From: an uncultured Paraprevotella sp.
GTDB taxonomy: Bacteria; Bacteroidota; Bacteroidia; Bacteroidales; Bacteroidaceae
Reading direction: 5' to 3'
DNA length: 15,904 nucleotides
NCBI GenBank assembly: GCA_900766785.1
Contig: CAAFWT010000115.1
Span: forward strand, 1-15,904
Below are positions 6,867-15,026 of this stretch, piece after piece. Position numbers and translations under genes: made by a program. Position 1 is the first letter of the stretch. The number at the start of each line of letters is the position of its first letter. A model generated the notes under the pieces. That model made no database searches. It was not told the DNA's origin and saw nothing but the letters and a program-made list of their open reading frames with translations.

Positions 6867-8489
6867 TTATATGTACTCCCATCGGAACTGCATATGCTCT
6901 CCCGTAAGGGGGTGTGTGAAGGAGAGTTGCTGTGCGTGCAGCATCAGTCTCTCTGCTGCTTGTCCGTAGAGTCGGTCTCCCACGATGGCATTCCCCAAGC
7001 CCTGTGGGTGGGCACAGTGCACTCTCAGCTGGTGGGTTCGCCCCGTGAGGGGATGTAGCGTCACTCGTGCATGATGGTTGCAGAGAGCTGTCACCCGGTA
7101 GTGTGTCAGGGCGCTCTTGCCATAGGTGAAGTCCACCAGTTGGCGAGGGCGGTCGGTGATGTCGGGGCGTAGTGGCAGGCATATCTCTCCCTCTTGTCCC
7201 ACGGGGAGCGGATTCTGGAGCAGAGCCACATAGGTCTTCTCCACCTGTCGGCTTACGAACTGCCTCTGCAGGGCGAGGTAAGCCTCGGGCGTAAGGGCTG
7301 CCACCATGAGTCCGCTGGTATCCATATCCAGGCGATGAACGATGATAGGCCCCTGTGCAGAGGGGAACTCCTGCTGGAGGATGTCCTGCACACTGGGCAA
7401 GGGTTCCTTCCCAGGTACCGAGAGCATTCCCTCGGGCTTGCGTATGACAACGATGCTGTCGTCGGCATAGGCGATGCTTAGTTTCTGCACCACCCTGCGG
7501 TAGTCCTCGGCCAGAGGATTGGCTTCCACCTGGAGTCCTTGCATCATGTGGGAGAGCAGCGGACGGCATCGGCTGTGGCAGGCAGGATAGAACTGTCCTT
7601 CCTGCCGCAATTCTTCGGCAGGCGAGCGTCCCACCCAGAACTCACCCATGCAGAGCGGAGTCATACCCTCCTGGAAAGCCGCCTGCAGCAGTTTGGGACC
7701 ACAGCAGTCCCCAGTGCCCGAGGGTGGTGTGGAGTGGCCGAAGATGTCACTCACCGTGCGTGTCTCGCCCCGAGCGTTGAGCAATCGGTACTGCCCGAAG
7801 AGCCATTCCTGCAGGGCTTCGCTTCGCTCTTTGCGCTCCGCAGTGAGACTCTGCTCCTGAGCCAAGAGCCGCTGTATGGGAGCTTCAGCCTCCTGTATCC
7901 TCTGGTCCCACCGCTTGGCAGCACGTCTGAGTTCTGCCTTTTGGAACTGGCTTTCTCTGCGAAGCTCTTCTTCTCTGAGAGCCAATGCCTCGGGAGTGAG
8001 GGATTTCCTGAGTGCCTCTCTCCTGATTCTGGCTTGCTCGTTGCTCTGGCGTATGCGTTGCAGCTCCTCCTCCCTGGCTTGGCGCAGTTCGTCGGGCCGT
8101 ATCAGCAGGCTCTGTCTTCTTCGTTCTCCCTGCAGGGCTGTCAGGCGGCGGTTCATGGCCGAGATACGCTCCTGTTCCTGCTGGAAGTGGGAGCCGGGTG
8201 CCATGAGGTCATATACCGGTGGTACAAAATAGTTATGCATGGTCTCTCCTGCCAGAGTGCCCGAGAAGGCAGCCAGGAAGCCCCGCTCACCACGATGTCG
8301 GACCACCAGCACTCCCATCATCTTGCCTGCCGAGAGTTCGGTCTGCCATTCTGCATGCTCCTGCAGGTATGCTCTCAGTATCTGGCTGGCAGCCAGACAA
8401 AGGGGATGAGGGGTGTAGCAGAACGGATAGGTGAACCGTGCAGGGTCGGGGATGTGACGGGTGGACTCGGGCAGAGGATGGAACATCAT
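6867..8489 (-). CDS. RluA-family RNA pseudouridine synthase with long N-terminal extension
   Basis: This 540-residue protein isomerises uridine to pseudouridine in structured RNA; the target is not identifiable. The catalytic domain is C-terminal (about 335-540), with HRLDMDTSG at 385-393 and the catalytic aspartate at D388. It is followed by VEKTYVAL and LTGRTHQLRVH, the usual RluA blocks. The first 100 residues are an uncharacterised N-terminal domain (GVLVVRHRGERGFLAAFSGTL). Residues of about 105-235 form a long charged coiled coil rich in R, E, Q and L. Residues of about 250-330 hold the Cys-containing block GDCCGPKLL...YPACHSRC that I recall from the long (about 550-residue) RluA subfamily. 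Its length is thus normal for that subgroup but more than double E. coli RluA. Its ATG overlaps the stop of the WbqC-family gene (ATGA at 8489-8486), implying translational coupling. Confidence 0.9.
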   Translation of the reverse strand: MMFHPLPESTRHIPDPARFTYPFCYTPHPLCLAASQILRAYLQEHAEWQTELSAGKMMGVLVVRHRGERGFLAAFSGTLAGETMHNYFVPPVYDLMAPGSHFQQEQERISAMNRRLTALQGERRRQSLLIRPDELRQAREEELQRIRQSNEQARIRREALRKSLTPEALALREEELRRESQFQKAELRRAAKRWDQRIQEAEAPIQRLLAQEQSLTAERKERSEALQEWLFGQYRLLNARGETRTVSDIFGHSTPPSGTGDCCGPKLLQAAFQEGMTPLCMGEFWVGRSPAEELRQEGQFYPACHSRCRPLLSHMMQGLQVEANPLAEDYRRVVQKLSIAYADDSIVVIRKPEGMLSVPGKEPLPSVQDILQQEFPSAQGPIIVHRLDMDTSGLMVAALTPEAYLALQRQFVSRQVEKTYVALLQNPLPVGQEGEICLPLRPDITDRPRQLVDFTYGKSALTHYRVTALCNHHARVTLHPLTGRTHQLRVHCAHPQGLGNAIVGDRLYGQAAERLMLHAQQLSFTHPLTGEHMQFRWEYI

Positions 8490-9058
8490 AGGAGCAGGAG
8501 TCCCTCGGGACCCATATTGAAGAGAAGGTCAACGATACTCAGATTGGGGCGGAAACCCTGCTTGTGGCCGAACACCTGCCAGTAGGGTTCCTTCATAGGA
8601 TGGAACTGCTGTGCGAAGGGGTCACCTCCGAAGGATTCCGTTCGTGATATGCGAGGAGGGATACCCATCAGTTGACACATGAGTTGCATCAGAGCCTCAT
8701 TGAAGTCAACCAGAAAATCCCATTTCTTCTCGTAGAAGGGAGCCAGGTCATCTGCATAATACTCATAGAAGGGCGACTGTCCGTAACTGCTCATGAGTGC
8801 ATTCCAATGCTGATGGCGCCAGTTGCCATGATCGCTGATACGTATGTCTCGTGTGAGTGCATGTCCCATGGGCTTGACCACGGGAATACTGAGCGGAAGG
8901 GGTCCCTGAGGGCTGTCTATCATGCATCGGTTACGCAGAGTCTGCCTTCGGTAATGGTCGCACACCTCGATGAGTGCATCTCCGGCTCCGGCATGCCACA
9001 GCGAACTGTAATGGGAAGCGGGAGCCAGATAGCAGCAGGGCAATAGCAGGGTACTCAT
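8486..9058 (-). CDS. WbqC-family protein
   Basis: This 190-residue protein of the WbqC-like family (named after a gene in O-antigen clusters) has an uncertain biochemical role. The N-terminal LLLPCCYLAPASHY stretch with LRNRCMIDSPQGPLPLSIPV, and the central W-HQHWNALMSSYGQSPFYEYY block with PFYEKKWDFLVDFNEALM, are the parts that support the family call. I chose the ATG at 9058. It overlaps the upstream stop by four bases (ATGA, 9058-9055), and translation of the in-frame region further upstream (to 9412) lies inside the lepB-like gene and looks non-native. It sits between a signal-peptidase paralogue and a pseudouridine synthase in a housekeeping operon, not in a glycan locus. Confidence 0.85.
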   Translation of the reverse strand: MSTLLLPCCYLAPASHYSSLWHAGAGDALIEVCDHYRRQTLRNRCMIDSPQGPLPLSIPVVKPMGHALTRDIRISDHGNWRHQHWNALMSSYGQSPFYEYYADDLAPFYEKKWDFLVDFNEALMQLMCQLMGIPPRISRTESFGGDPFAQQFHPMKEPYWQVFGHKQGFRPNLSIVDLLFNMGPEGLLLL

Positions 9059-9774
9059 GGGCGTCCTCCCAAGGGGCAGAGTGTGCGGTGGGTACGGAGT
9101 TGTCTGTACCATGGTTTCTCTGTGTCCAGGGAATATATCAGGCTGGTGGCTTGTCCGATGATGGCATCGGCAGGCAGGAAGCCCATGGTACGACTGTCGT
9201 GCAGATTGGCAGGGTTGCCCGAATAAATCCAATAATAGTCTCTGTGGAAGCGGAACCGGCGATAGGACCTTCCGTTCCACAGGAGTCGGTCGGCCTGTAT
9301 GCTCACCTTTGTTCCTTCGTAGGCATTGATGGTGCGTGTGTAGAGATGGATGTTCCAGGGAGTCATGTCCACGCATTCCCCATCCTTGGGCACCACCAGT
9401 GGCCATATGCACCCTTTGCTATAGTCTCTGGCGGGACTCACCCGGTAGTGTGGTCCCATCCAGATGGTATCTCCAGGGCAGGCCATTAGGCATCCGATGC
9501 CATGGATGGCCAGTGAGTCGGCCTTCAGATGGCTGCTGAAGGCTATCCAGTCGCCCTGCTGTGGATCTTTGCGGTGGCTATATACTCCCTGTTTCCACCA
9601 AGGCATGTGCACTCCGTAGGCCCATTTATATACCAGCACTCTATCTCCCGCCATCAGCATGGGGCGCTGTGTATCGTGGGGAATGGAGTATATTCCCAGC
9701 ACGCTGATGCGCAGGGCTATGGCCATCGCAATGATGAGGAGCGAGGAGAGCAGTATGCAGAGGTTACGTCTCAA
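9055..9774 (-). CDS. Signal peptidase I-like (S26) protein, catalytic residues apparently lost
   Basis: This 239-residue paralogue of the adjacent lepB has one N-terminal membrane segment (about residues 5-27) and recognisable S26 boxes: AGDRVLVYKWAYG at 42-54, CPGD at 99-102, a DYYW block, and DSRTMGF. The nucleophile box reads I-P-H-D-T-Q where active enzymes have I-P-S-S-S-L/M, so the catalytic serine aligns with T35. The catalytic-lysine box of LepB (YVKRCVGLPG) aligns to GIGCLMACPG with glycine (G94) in place of lysine. The GDN of the late box is SGN. The protein is shorter than its 485-residue neighbour and lacks that protein's insertions. I infer a membrane-anchored pseudo-protease, perhaps a LepB partner or chaperone. 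A Thr nucleophile with another base cannot be excluded. It starts 37 bases after lepB and overlaps the WbqC-family start. Confidence 0.85.
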   Translation of the reverse strand: MRRNLCILLSSLLIIAMAIALRISVLGIYSIPHDTQRPMLMAGDRVLVYKWAYGVHMPWWKQGVYSHRKDPQQGDWIAFSSHLKADSLAIHGIGCLMACPGDTIWMGPHYRVSPARDYSKGCIWPLVVPKDGECVDMTPWNIHLYTRTINAYEGTKVSIQADRLLWNGRSYRRFRFHRDYYWIYSGNPANLHDSRTMGFLPADAIIGQATSLIYSLDTEKPWYRQLRTHRTLCPLGGRP

Positions 9775-9811
9775 TGGGGAAAGGTGATGTGAAAGTGTTT
9801 GGGAATGCGGA

Positions 9812-11269
9812 TTACTTCATGTTCTCCACCCATCGGAACAATCGGTTCCAACGGATGTGACGTATGCTCAGCAGCGGATGGTCCTTGTCTGTGCTGAACC
9901 ACACCAGCACGGGTTTGCCCACCACATGGTCTTCGGGCACGAAGCCCCAGTAGCGGCTGTCGGCAGAGTTGTGCCGATTGTCACCCTGCATCCAATAGTA
10001 ATCCATCTGGAAGGTATATTCGTTGGTCTCCTGTCCGTTGATGAGTATCTTGCCCTCGGGGGTAACCTGGAGGTCATTCCCCTCATAGGCTCTGATGGGA
10101 CGTTCGTAGATGGGCAGATTCTCCAGGGTGAGCTTCAGGGTCTCTCCCTTCTTGGGTATCCAGATGGGGCCATAGTTGTCACAGGTCCAGCCCGTGTAGG
10201 CATTCTGTGGATAGAGGGCTCCTGTCTCGCTGTTGTGGATGATGGAGATATTGGCCACCACATCCTTACGCTTCTCCAGGGCCTGCTTGGCAGTCTGGGT
10301 GAGAGGCAGAATGCCCGACTGATAGTAGTCTCTCAGGTCATCCTGGCTGATGCCCAAGTCCTCTACAAGGGTGGCAGGAAGAGACTCTCCCACCAGTTCC
10401 ACCTCATAGTTGTACTGTACGTCTTTGGCATCAGGGTTCACCTTTCCGTCCAGATACATGACTCTGTCCTTAATCTGGAGTGTTTGTCCAGGCAAGCCCA
10501 CACAGCGCTTCACATAGTTCTCTCTGCGGTCCACGGGGCGTGTGTCTATATGCCCGAAGTCTCGCTGGTCCATGCTCACATACTGCTTGCCCAGGTTGTA
10601 TATCTTGCCGTAGAAATTCCTTTGCTGCAGGGGAGTCATGCTTCCCAGCTGAGGCAGCTCGCCATGCTCCTGTTCCCACAGTTGGGTGCCTATACCATAG
10701 CAGAGCGAGTAATACTCGGTCTGATAAGGCATCTCGGTGACGATGGTATCTCCGGCGGGATAGTTGAAGACCACGATGTCGTTCAGTTTGATGGGCTTGG
10801 GGCTCACACGCTTGTAGTCCCACTGGGGCCACTCGATGTAGCTCTTGCCTCCACCCAGTATATTGGGCAGGGTGTGCTGTACCATGGGCATATGGAGCGG
10901 TGTCTGAGGTACACGTGGACCGTAGGCCATCTTGTTGACCACCAGATAATCGCCCACCAGAAGGCTCTTCTCCAGCGAACTGCTGGGGATGTTGTAGTTC
11001 TGGAAGAAATAGGTGTTGAAGAAGTATACAGCTACCAGAGAGAATACGATGGCATCCACCCAGCTCATGATGGTACGGGCCAGGGGGTTCTGGAGGTTCT
11101 TCCACCACGTCCAGGGAATCCAGCAGGTGATGTAGGCATCCAGTATGAACGGTACCACGATGATTCCCCACCAGGCATCCACCCAGTAGAGAAAGCACAA
11201 GTATAGGAGAGTGAGGACGATGGCCTTGGTCCATTCCCAAGGGGTCGCTTTGCGAATCTTAAGCTTCAT
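9812..11269 (-). CDS. lepB: Signal peptidase I, long Bacteroidetes form
   Basis: This membrane-bound serine protease removes signal peptides from exported proteins. The 485 residues begin with hydrophobic segments at about 17-52 and a membrane anchor at about 70-88. The nucleophile box IPSSSLEKSLLVGDYLVVNK puts the catalytic serine at S98. The general base is K254 in YVKRCVGLPGQ, and the late box GDNRHNSADSRYWGFVPEDHVVGK is intact. It is much longer than E. coli LepB because of insertions at about 125-160 and 178-250, and another at about 285-350; this long form is usual in Bacteroidales. It follows dapB by 12 bases and precedes its degenerate paralogue, consistent with one transcript. Confidence 0.95.
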   Translation of the reverse strand: MKLKIRKATPWEWTKAIVLTLLYLCFLYWVDAWWGIIVVPFILDAYITCWIPWTWWKNLQNPLARTIMSWVDAIVFSLVAVYFFNTYFFQNYNIPSSSLEKSLLVGDYLVVNKMAYGPRVPQTPLHMPMVQHTLPNILGGGKSYIEWPQWDYKRVSPKPIKLNDIVVFNYPAGDTIVTEMPYQTEYYSLCYGIGTQLWEQEHGELPQLGSMTPLQQRNFYGKIYNLGKQYVSMDQRDFGHIDTRPVDRRENYVKRCVGLPGQTLQIKDRVMYLDGKVNPDAKDVQYNYEVELVGESLPATLVEDLGISQDDLRDYYQSGILPLTQTAKQALEKRKDVVANISIIHNSETGALYPQNAYTGWTCDNYGPIWIPKKGETLKLTLENLPIYERPIRAYEGNDLQVTPEGKILINGQETNEYTFQMDYYWMQGDNRHNSADSRYWGFVPEDHVVGKPVLVWFSTDKDHPLLSIRHIRWNRLFRWVENMK

Positions 11270-11281
11270 GTCTTGACGGGA

Positions 11282-12037
11282 TTAGAATTTAAACAGGTCG
11301 CTCATGGTGAGCAGACCACTGTGTTGCGCAGTATATTCGGCTGCCAGCACGGCTCCCAGGGCAAATCCCCTGCGGTTGTGTGCATCGTGGGTGATGGTAA
11401 TACGGTCGGCGGGGCTGTCCCAGGTGATGCTGTGGATGCCAGGCACTTCATCACGGCGAACGCTGTCTATGCATACCTTGTCGGCGGGAACGTCCCTGCT
11501 GCCTTCTACCGAACCGTCGGGCTGAGTGACCGTGCCTGTTTGCCATCCGGAGATATGGTCCACCTCGGCTGCCAGTTCCTCTGCCAGGGTGATGGCCGTG
11601 CCGCTGGGGTGATCCAACTTATGGATATGATGAACCTCTTCCATGCTGGGAGAGTAGTCCTCAAACTGGTTCATGATACGGGCCAGATAACGGTTGACAG
11701 CTCGGAAGATGGTCACTCCCAGACTGAAGTTACTGCTCCAGAAGAGCGTCTGTCCTTCCTCCTGGCACATGCGCTTTACCTCTTCTCCATGCTGGGGTAT
11801 CCATCCAGTGCTGCCGCTCACCACCTTGACGTGATGGGCAAAGGCACGCAGGTAATTGCCATAGGCAGCCTGCGGAGCAGTAAACTCAATGGCAACATCG
11901 GCAGAGCAGAATGCTTCGCTGTCAAAGTCGTCCGTATTGTCCACATCGATGATACTTACTATCTGGTGTCCGCGGCTTACCGCTATCTCCTCTATCATGC
12001 GGCCCATCTTGCCGTATCCTATCAGTGCTATCTTCAT
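11282..12037 (-). CDS. dapB: 4-hydroxy-tetrahydrodipicolinate reductase
   Basis: DapB performs the NAD(P)H-dependent reduction in the diaminopimelate/lysine pathway, supplying peptidoglycan and lysine. The 251-residue product has the Rossmann motif GYGKMGR at 7-13, IEFTAP at 50-55 and SGSTGW at 74-79. It also has SSNFSLGV at 101-108 and the catalytic block HHIHKLDHPSGTA, with the His pair at 136-137 and Lys 140. The C-terminal RRDEVPGIH and H-A-HNRRGFALGA blocks are also present. The start at 12037 gives the family N-terminus MKIALIGYGKMG; the open frame upstream is non-native. It is the first gene of the minus-strand operon and has a good -7 element about 25 bases before the start. Confidence 0.97.
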   Translation of the reverse strand: MKIALIGYGKMGRMIEEIAVSRGHQIVSIIDVDNTDDFDSEAFCSADVAIEFTAPQAAYGNYLRAFAHHVKVVSGSTGWIPQHGEEVKRMCQEEGQTLFWSSNFSLGVTIFRAVNRYLARIMNQFEDYSPSMEEVHHIHKLDHPSGTAITLAEELAAEVDHISGWQTGTVTQPDGSVEGSRDVPADKVCIDSVRRDEVPGIHSITWDSPADRITITHDAHNRRGFALGAVLAAEYTAQHSGLLTMSDLFKF

Positions 12038-12061
12038 GTTTCTGTCTTTATTTCTTTTGTG

Positions 12062-12069
12062 CAAAAGTA
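12062..12069 (-). promoter_or_regulatory. -7 element of the dapB operon promoter
   Basis: Read on the minus strand this is TACTTTTG followed by C, an exact fit to the Bacteroidetes -7 consensus TAnnTTTG. The predicted transcription start lies about 20 bases before the dapB ATG. The -33 region has no good TTG at the usual spacing. Confidence 0.55.
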
Positions 12070-12145
12070 AGGCATTTCGGCAAGATACGGAAGAGGTACC
12101 CGCAAAAACTGACATACGGGGGTGGTGGGTATACGCAATTATCCA

Positions 12146-12153
12146 TAACTTTG
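12146..12153 (+). promoter_or_regulatory. -7 element of the DUF2851 operon promoter, possibly leaderless
   Basis: TAACTTTG followed by C matches TAnnTTTG exactly and ends only four bases before the ATG at 12158. With the usual start 5-7 bases after this element, transcription would begin on or next to the start codon. It is divergent from the dapB promoter, with about 75 bases between the two -7 elements. Confidence 0.55.
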
Positions 12154-12157
12154 CATT

Positions 12158-13438
12158 ATGGAGAAACTGTTGCATTACGTATGGAAGCATCGCATTCTGC
12201 CTCTGGGTAGCCTGAGCACCACCGATGGCAGGAGGGTGGAGGTCATAGACCCTGGCATGCACAATCATGACGGAGGGCCGGACTTCTTCAATGCCAAGGT
12301 ACTGGTGGAAGGCATCCTCTGGGCTGGCAATGTGGAGATCCATCTGCGAAGTTCCGACTGGTTTCGGCATGGTCATGACACAGATGCCGCCTATGACGGG
12401 GTGGTACTGCATGTGGTGCAGGATGCCGACTGCGAGGTGAACAGCTCGCAGGGGAGGAGCATCCCGCAGGTGATAATGCACATCCCCGACTCTCTGGCTC
12501 AGGATTATCAGAGTCTCCTGCGCACCGATGAGTTCCCGCGCTGCCACCGCATCCTTCCGAGTATAGACCCCATCAGAATGCATGGATGGATGGACCGACT
12601 CCTGGTGGAGCGGCTGCAGCAGAGAGCCACCCTCCTACTCGATAGGACAAAAGCCTTCGGAGGAGATTGGGAAAGGGCATGCTTTGTCACTCTGTGCCGT
12701 AATTTCGGCTTCGGCCTCAACGGGGACGTCTTCGAGCGCTGGGCCATGTCGGTACCCTTGTCTGCCGCAGGCAAGCATCGCGACCATCTCTTTCAGATAG
12801 AAGCTCTCTTCCTGGGTATGGCAGGACTTATCGAGCATGCCTTCCAGGAGGATGAGCAGGACCTGTGCCGCCGCATGCAGCAGGAGTTCTCCTTCCTGGC
12901 CAGCAAGTTCTCACTGAAGCCCACACTGAAGTATGCTGACTGGAGATACCTGCGTACTCGCCCACAGAACTTTCCGCATGTGCGTATCAGACAGATAGCA
13001 CGCCTCTATCACGGAGGGCACGTCCAGATGGATGCCCTGCTCCAGGTGAAGGGAGTGAAGGACCTCCACCAGAGACTGGGAGATGCAGGCCTGTCAGCAG
13101 CTGTTACCAGGCTGATACTCATCAATACCGTGGCTCCGCTGCTCCATGCCTACGGAATGGCTATGGGCGAGGAGAGATGGACAGACAGAGCCAGAGACCT
13201 GCTTGAGGAACTGCCTGCCGAGAACAATCGCATCCTGAGACTGTGGAAGGAATGTGGAGTGAGGGTGGATTCAGCAGCAGACAGCCAGGCCTTGATACAG
13301 CTCAAGAAGACGTACTGCGACCGTCTGGACTGCCTGCGCTGCCAGTTCGGCTATGCCTATCTGAAAGGCTCGTTGTACCAGAAGGACAAGGACAAACATA
13401 CACAGAAGACAATTATCACAGAAGACAATAAAGGATGA
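12158..13438 (+). CDS. DUF2851 family protein
   Basis: This 426-residue conserved Bacteroidetes protein of unknown function is recognised by its N-terminal signature: a V-E-V-I-D-P-G-x-H-N-H-D-G-G-P-D-F-F-N-A-K block at 27-47, then WAGNVEIH at 55-62 and SSDWFRHGHDTDAAYDGVVLHVV at 66-88. The spacing of GPDF (40-43), VEIH (59-62) and conserved His/Asp residues suggests a metal-binding or nuclease-like core, but that is only an impression. The rest is mainly helical in appearance. There is no signal peptide, so it is cytoplasmic. It shares an operon with a thioesterase and dprA; its stop overlaps the thioesterase start (ATGA at 13435-13438). Confidence 0.9.
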   Translation: MEKLLHYVWKHRILPLGSLSTTDGRRVEVIDPGMHNHDGGPDFFNAKVLVEGILWAGNVEIHLRSSDWFRHGHDTDAAYDGVVLHVVQDADCEVNSSQGRSIPQVIMHIPDSLAQDYQSLLRTDEFPRCHRILPSIDPIRMHGWMDRLLVERLQQRATLLLDRTKAFGGDWERACFVTLCRNFGFGLNGDVFERWAMSVPLSAAGKHRDHLFQIEALFLGMAGLIEHAFQEDEQDLCRRMQQEFSFLASKFSLKPTLKYADWRYLRTRPQNFPHVRIRQIARLYHGGHVQMDALLQVKGVKDLHQRLGDAGLSAAVTRLILINTVAPLLHAYGMAMGEERWTDRARDLLEELPAENNRILRLWKECGVRVDSAADSQALIQLKKTYCDRLDCLRCQFGYAYLKGSLYQKDKDKHTQKTIITEDNKG

Positions 13439-13851
13439 AAGAGGGAAAGTATGCTTACGAACTGCCCTTCAAGGTAAGGGATTATGAATGTGACCTGGAG
13501 GGAATAGTCAACAATGCCAATTATCAGCATTACATGGAGCACACACGACATGAGTTCCTCCTCTCGGCAGGAATCAGCTTTGCTGACATGTATGCCTCGG
13601 GCATTACCCCCGTGGTGGCTCGCATACAGATAGCCTTCAAGACTCCTTTGCGCAGCAGGGATGAGTTTGTGAGCAAGTTGCGCCTGCGCAAAGAGGGATT
13701 GAAATACGTGTTTCTGCAGGATATCTACCGACTGCCCGACAATAAACTGGTGGTGCGCGGACAGGTGGATACGGTGTGCCTGGTGAATGGCAGACTGAGT
13801 GACTGGCCAGAGCTGGGAGACAAACTTCAGAAATACTGCGACCCACAATGA
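13435..13851 (+). CDS. 4HBT-type acyl-CoA thioesterase (YbgC/FcbC-like)
   Basis: This 138-residue hot-dog-fold protein is predicted to hydrolyse acyl-CoA thioesters. The active-site segment is VRDYECDLEGIVNNANYQHY, where D20 occupies the position of the catalytic aspartate in 4-hydroxybenzoyl-CoA thioesterases (D-x-x-G-I-V-x-N-A-N-Y). This is followed by MEHTRHEFL. The length and the FKTPLRSRDEF block are normal for the family. It starts inside the DUF2851 stop codon, and its own stop overlaps the dprA start (ATGA at 13848-13851), so the three genes are probably translationally coupled. The acyl substrate cannot be told from sequence. Confidence 0.9.
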   Translation: MKEGKYAYELPFKVRDYECDLEGIVNNANYQHYMEHTRHEFLLSAGISFADMYASGITPVVARIQIAFKTPLRSRDEFVSKLRLRKEGLKYVFLQDIYRLPDNKLVVRGQVDTVCLVNGRLSDWPELGDKLQKYCDPQ

Positions 13852-14972
13852 ACACTCAGGAAACTCTCTGCCTGATGGCGCTTACTCGCGTTCCGCGAAT
13901 GAGCCTTACCCATGTGCGCAGTCTCGTGGACGCTCTGGGTTCGGCTACCGCTATTTATGAGCATCGGAATTCCTTGGGAGACGTACTCTCTGGAGCACGA
14001 AAGCCCACCCTGGAAGCATTGGCCGACATGCACATCCATCTGGAAAAGGCCGAGAAGGAACTGGAGTGGGACATGCGAAACGGTATACAGTGCATAGGCA
14101 TCCACGATGAGGCTTATCCACAGAGACTGAAGGAATGTGCCGATGCCCCTGTCATACTCTATTACAAGGGACAGGCCAATCTGAACGCTCCTCATGTGGT
14201 GTCGGTAGTGGGAACACGTCACATCACAGAGTATGGCAAGGACCTTTGTGCCAGCTTCGTGAGAGACCTGCATGCCTTGTGCCCCGATGCCCTCATAGTG
14301 AGCGGACTGGCTTATGGAGTGGATATCCATGCCCACAGGGCTGCTCTCAATGAGGGAAGTGACACGGTGGGAGTGTTGGCTCACGGACTCGACCAGATAT
14401 ATCCACGCATGCATAGGGATACGGCTGTGAGAATGGTCACACAGGGAGGCCTTCTCACAGAGTTTATGAGCGGAACAAATGCCGACAAGCGAAACTTCGT
14501 GCAGAGAAACCGTATAGTGGCGGGCATAAGCGATGTGACAGTGGTGGTGGAGAGTGCCACCAAGGGCGGTTCGCTCATCACAGCCGAACTGGCCAGCGAC
14601 TATAATCGGGAGGTGGTATCTTTCCCCGGGCGCATCACAGATAAGTACTCCGAAGGATGCAACAATCTGATACGTACCAGCAGGGCTGCCCTTATCACCT
14701 CAGCAGAAGATATGGTGGAACTGATGGACTGGGAAACGGAGAGGGCACGGCAGAGATGTCTGGCTCATGGTGTGCAAACCGAACTCTTCCCCGATCTGTC
14801 TGACGAAGAGCAACAGGTGGTGCAGGCTATGCAGGGAATAGACAAGGTGCATCTCAATCACATCGCACAATCTACGGGACTGCCCATAGGCAAACTCTCC
14901 AGCATCCTCTTCGGGCTTGAGATAAAGGGTCTGGTGAAGATGCTCAACGGTGGTATGTACCGCCTGACATAA
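13848..14972 (+). CDS. dprA: DNA-processing protein DprA
   Basis: DprA binds incoming single-stranded DNA during natural transformation and loads RecA. The 374-residue protein has the full three-part layout. An N-terminal helical (SAM/HhH-like) region is at about 1-75. The Rossmann-type core is at about 85-300, with VGTRHITEYG at 121-130, SGLAYGVDIHAH at 152-163, a GGLLTEF block, NFVQRNRIVAGISD, ESATKGGSLITAELA and VSFPG. A C-terminal winged-helix domain is at about 315-374 (LSDEEQQVVQAM...IGKLSSILFGLEIKGLV). It is the last gene of the operon. DprA is common in bacteria that are not demonstrably competent, and no other competence gene is seen here. Confidence 0.96.
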   Translation: MNTQETLCLMALTRVPRMSLTHVRSLVDALGSATAIYEHRNSLGDVLSGARKPTLEALADMHIHLEKAEKELEWDMRNGIQCIGIHDEAYPQRLKECADAPVILYYKGQANLNAPHVVSVVGTRHITEYGKDLCASFVRDLHALCPDALIVSGLAYGVDIHAHRAALNEGSDTVGVLAHGLDQIYPRMHRDTAVRMVTQGGLLTEFMSGTNADKRNFVQRNRIVAGISDVTVVVESATKGGSLITAELASDYNREVVSFPGRITDKYSEGCNNLIRTSRAALITSAEDMVELMDWETERARQRCLAHGVQTELFPDLSDEEQQVVQAMQGIDKVHLNHIAQSTGLPIGKLSSILFGLEIKGLVKMLNGGMYRLT

Positions 14973-15026
14973 TACTCAAATCCGTCTTATGGCAGGTCTG
15001 TTTTGTCACTCTATCGTTTGTGCTTG

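Noticed and set aside
7539..8585. A 348-codon plus-strand frame opposite the pseudouridine synthase gene
   Set aside because: It is the mirror of the coiled-coil coding region, rich in Ser, Leu and Cys as expected for an antisense shadow.
9059..9412. A longer WbqC-family protein starting at 9412
   Set aside because: The extra 118 residues overlap the lepB-like gene and do not resemble the family; the ATGA overlap start at 9058 fits better.
9857..11206. A 449-codon plus-strand frame opposite lepB
   Set aside because: The minus strand encodes a complete signal peptidase I with both catalytic residues. The opposite frame has no recognisable domain.
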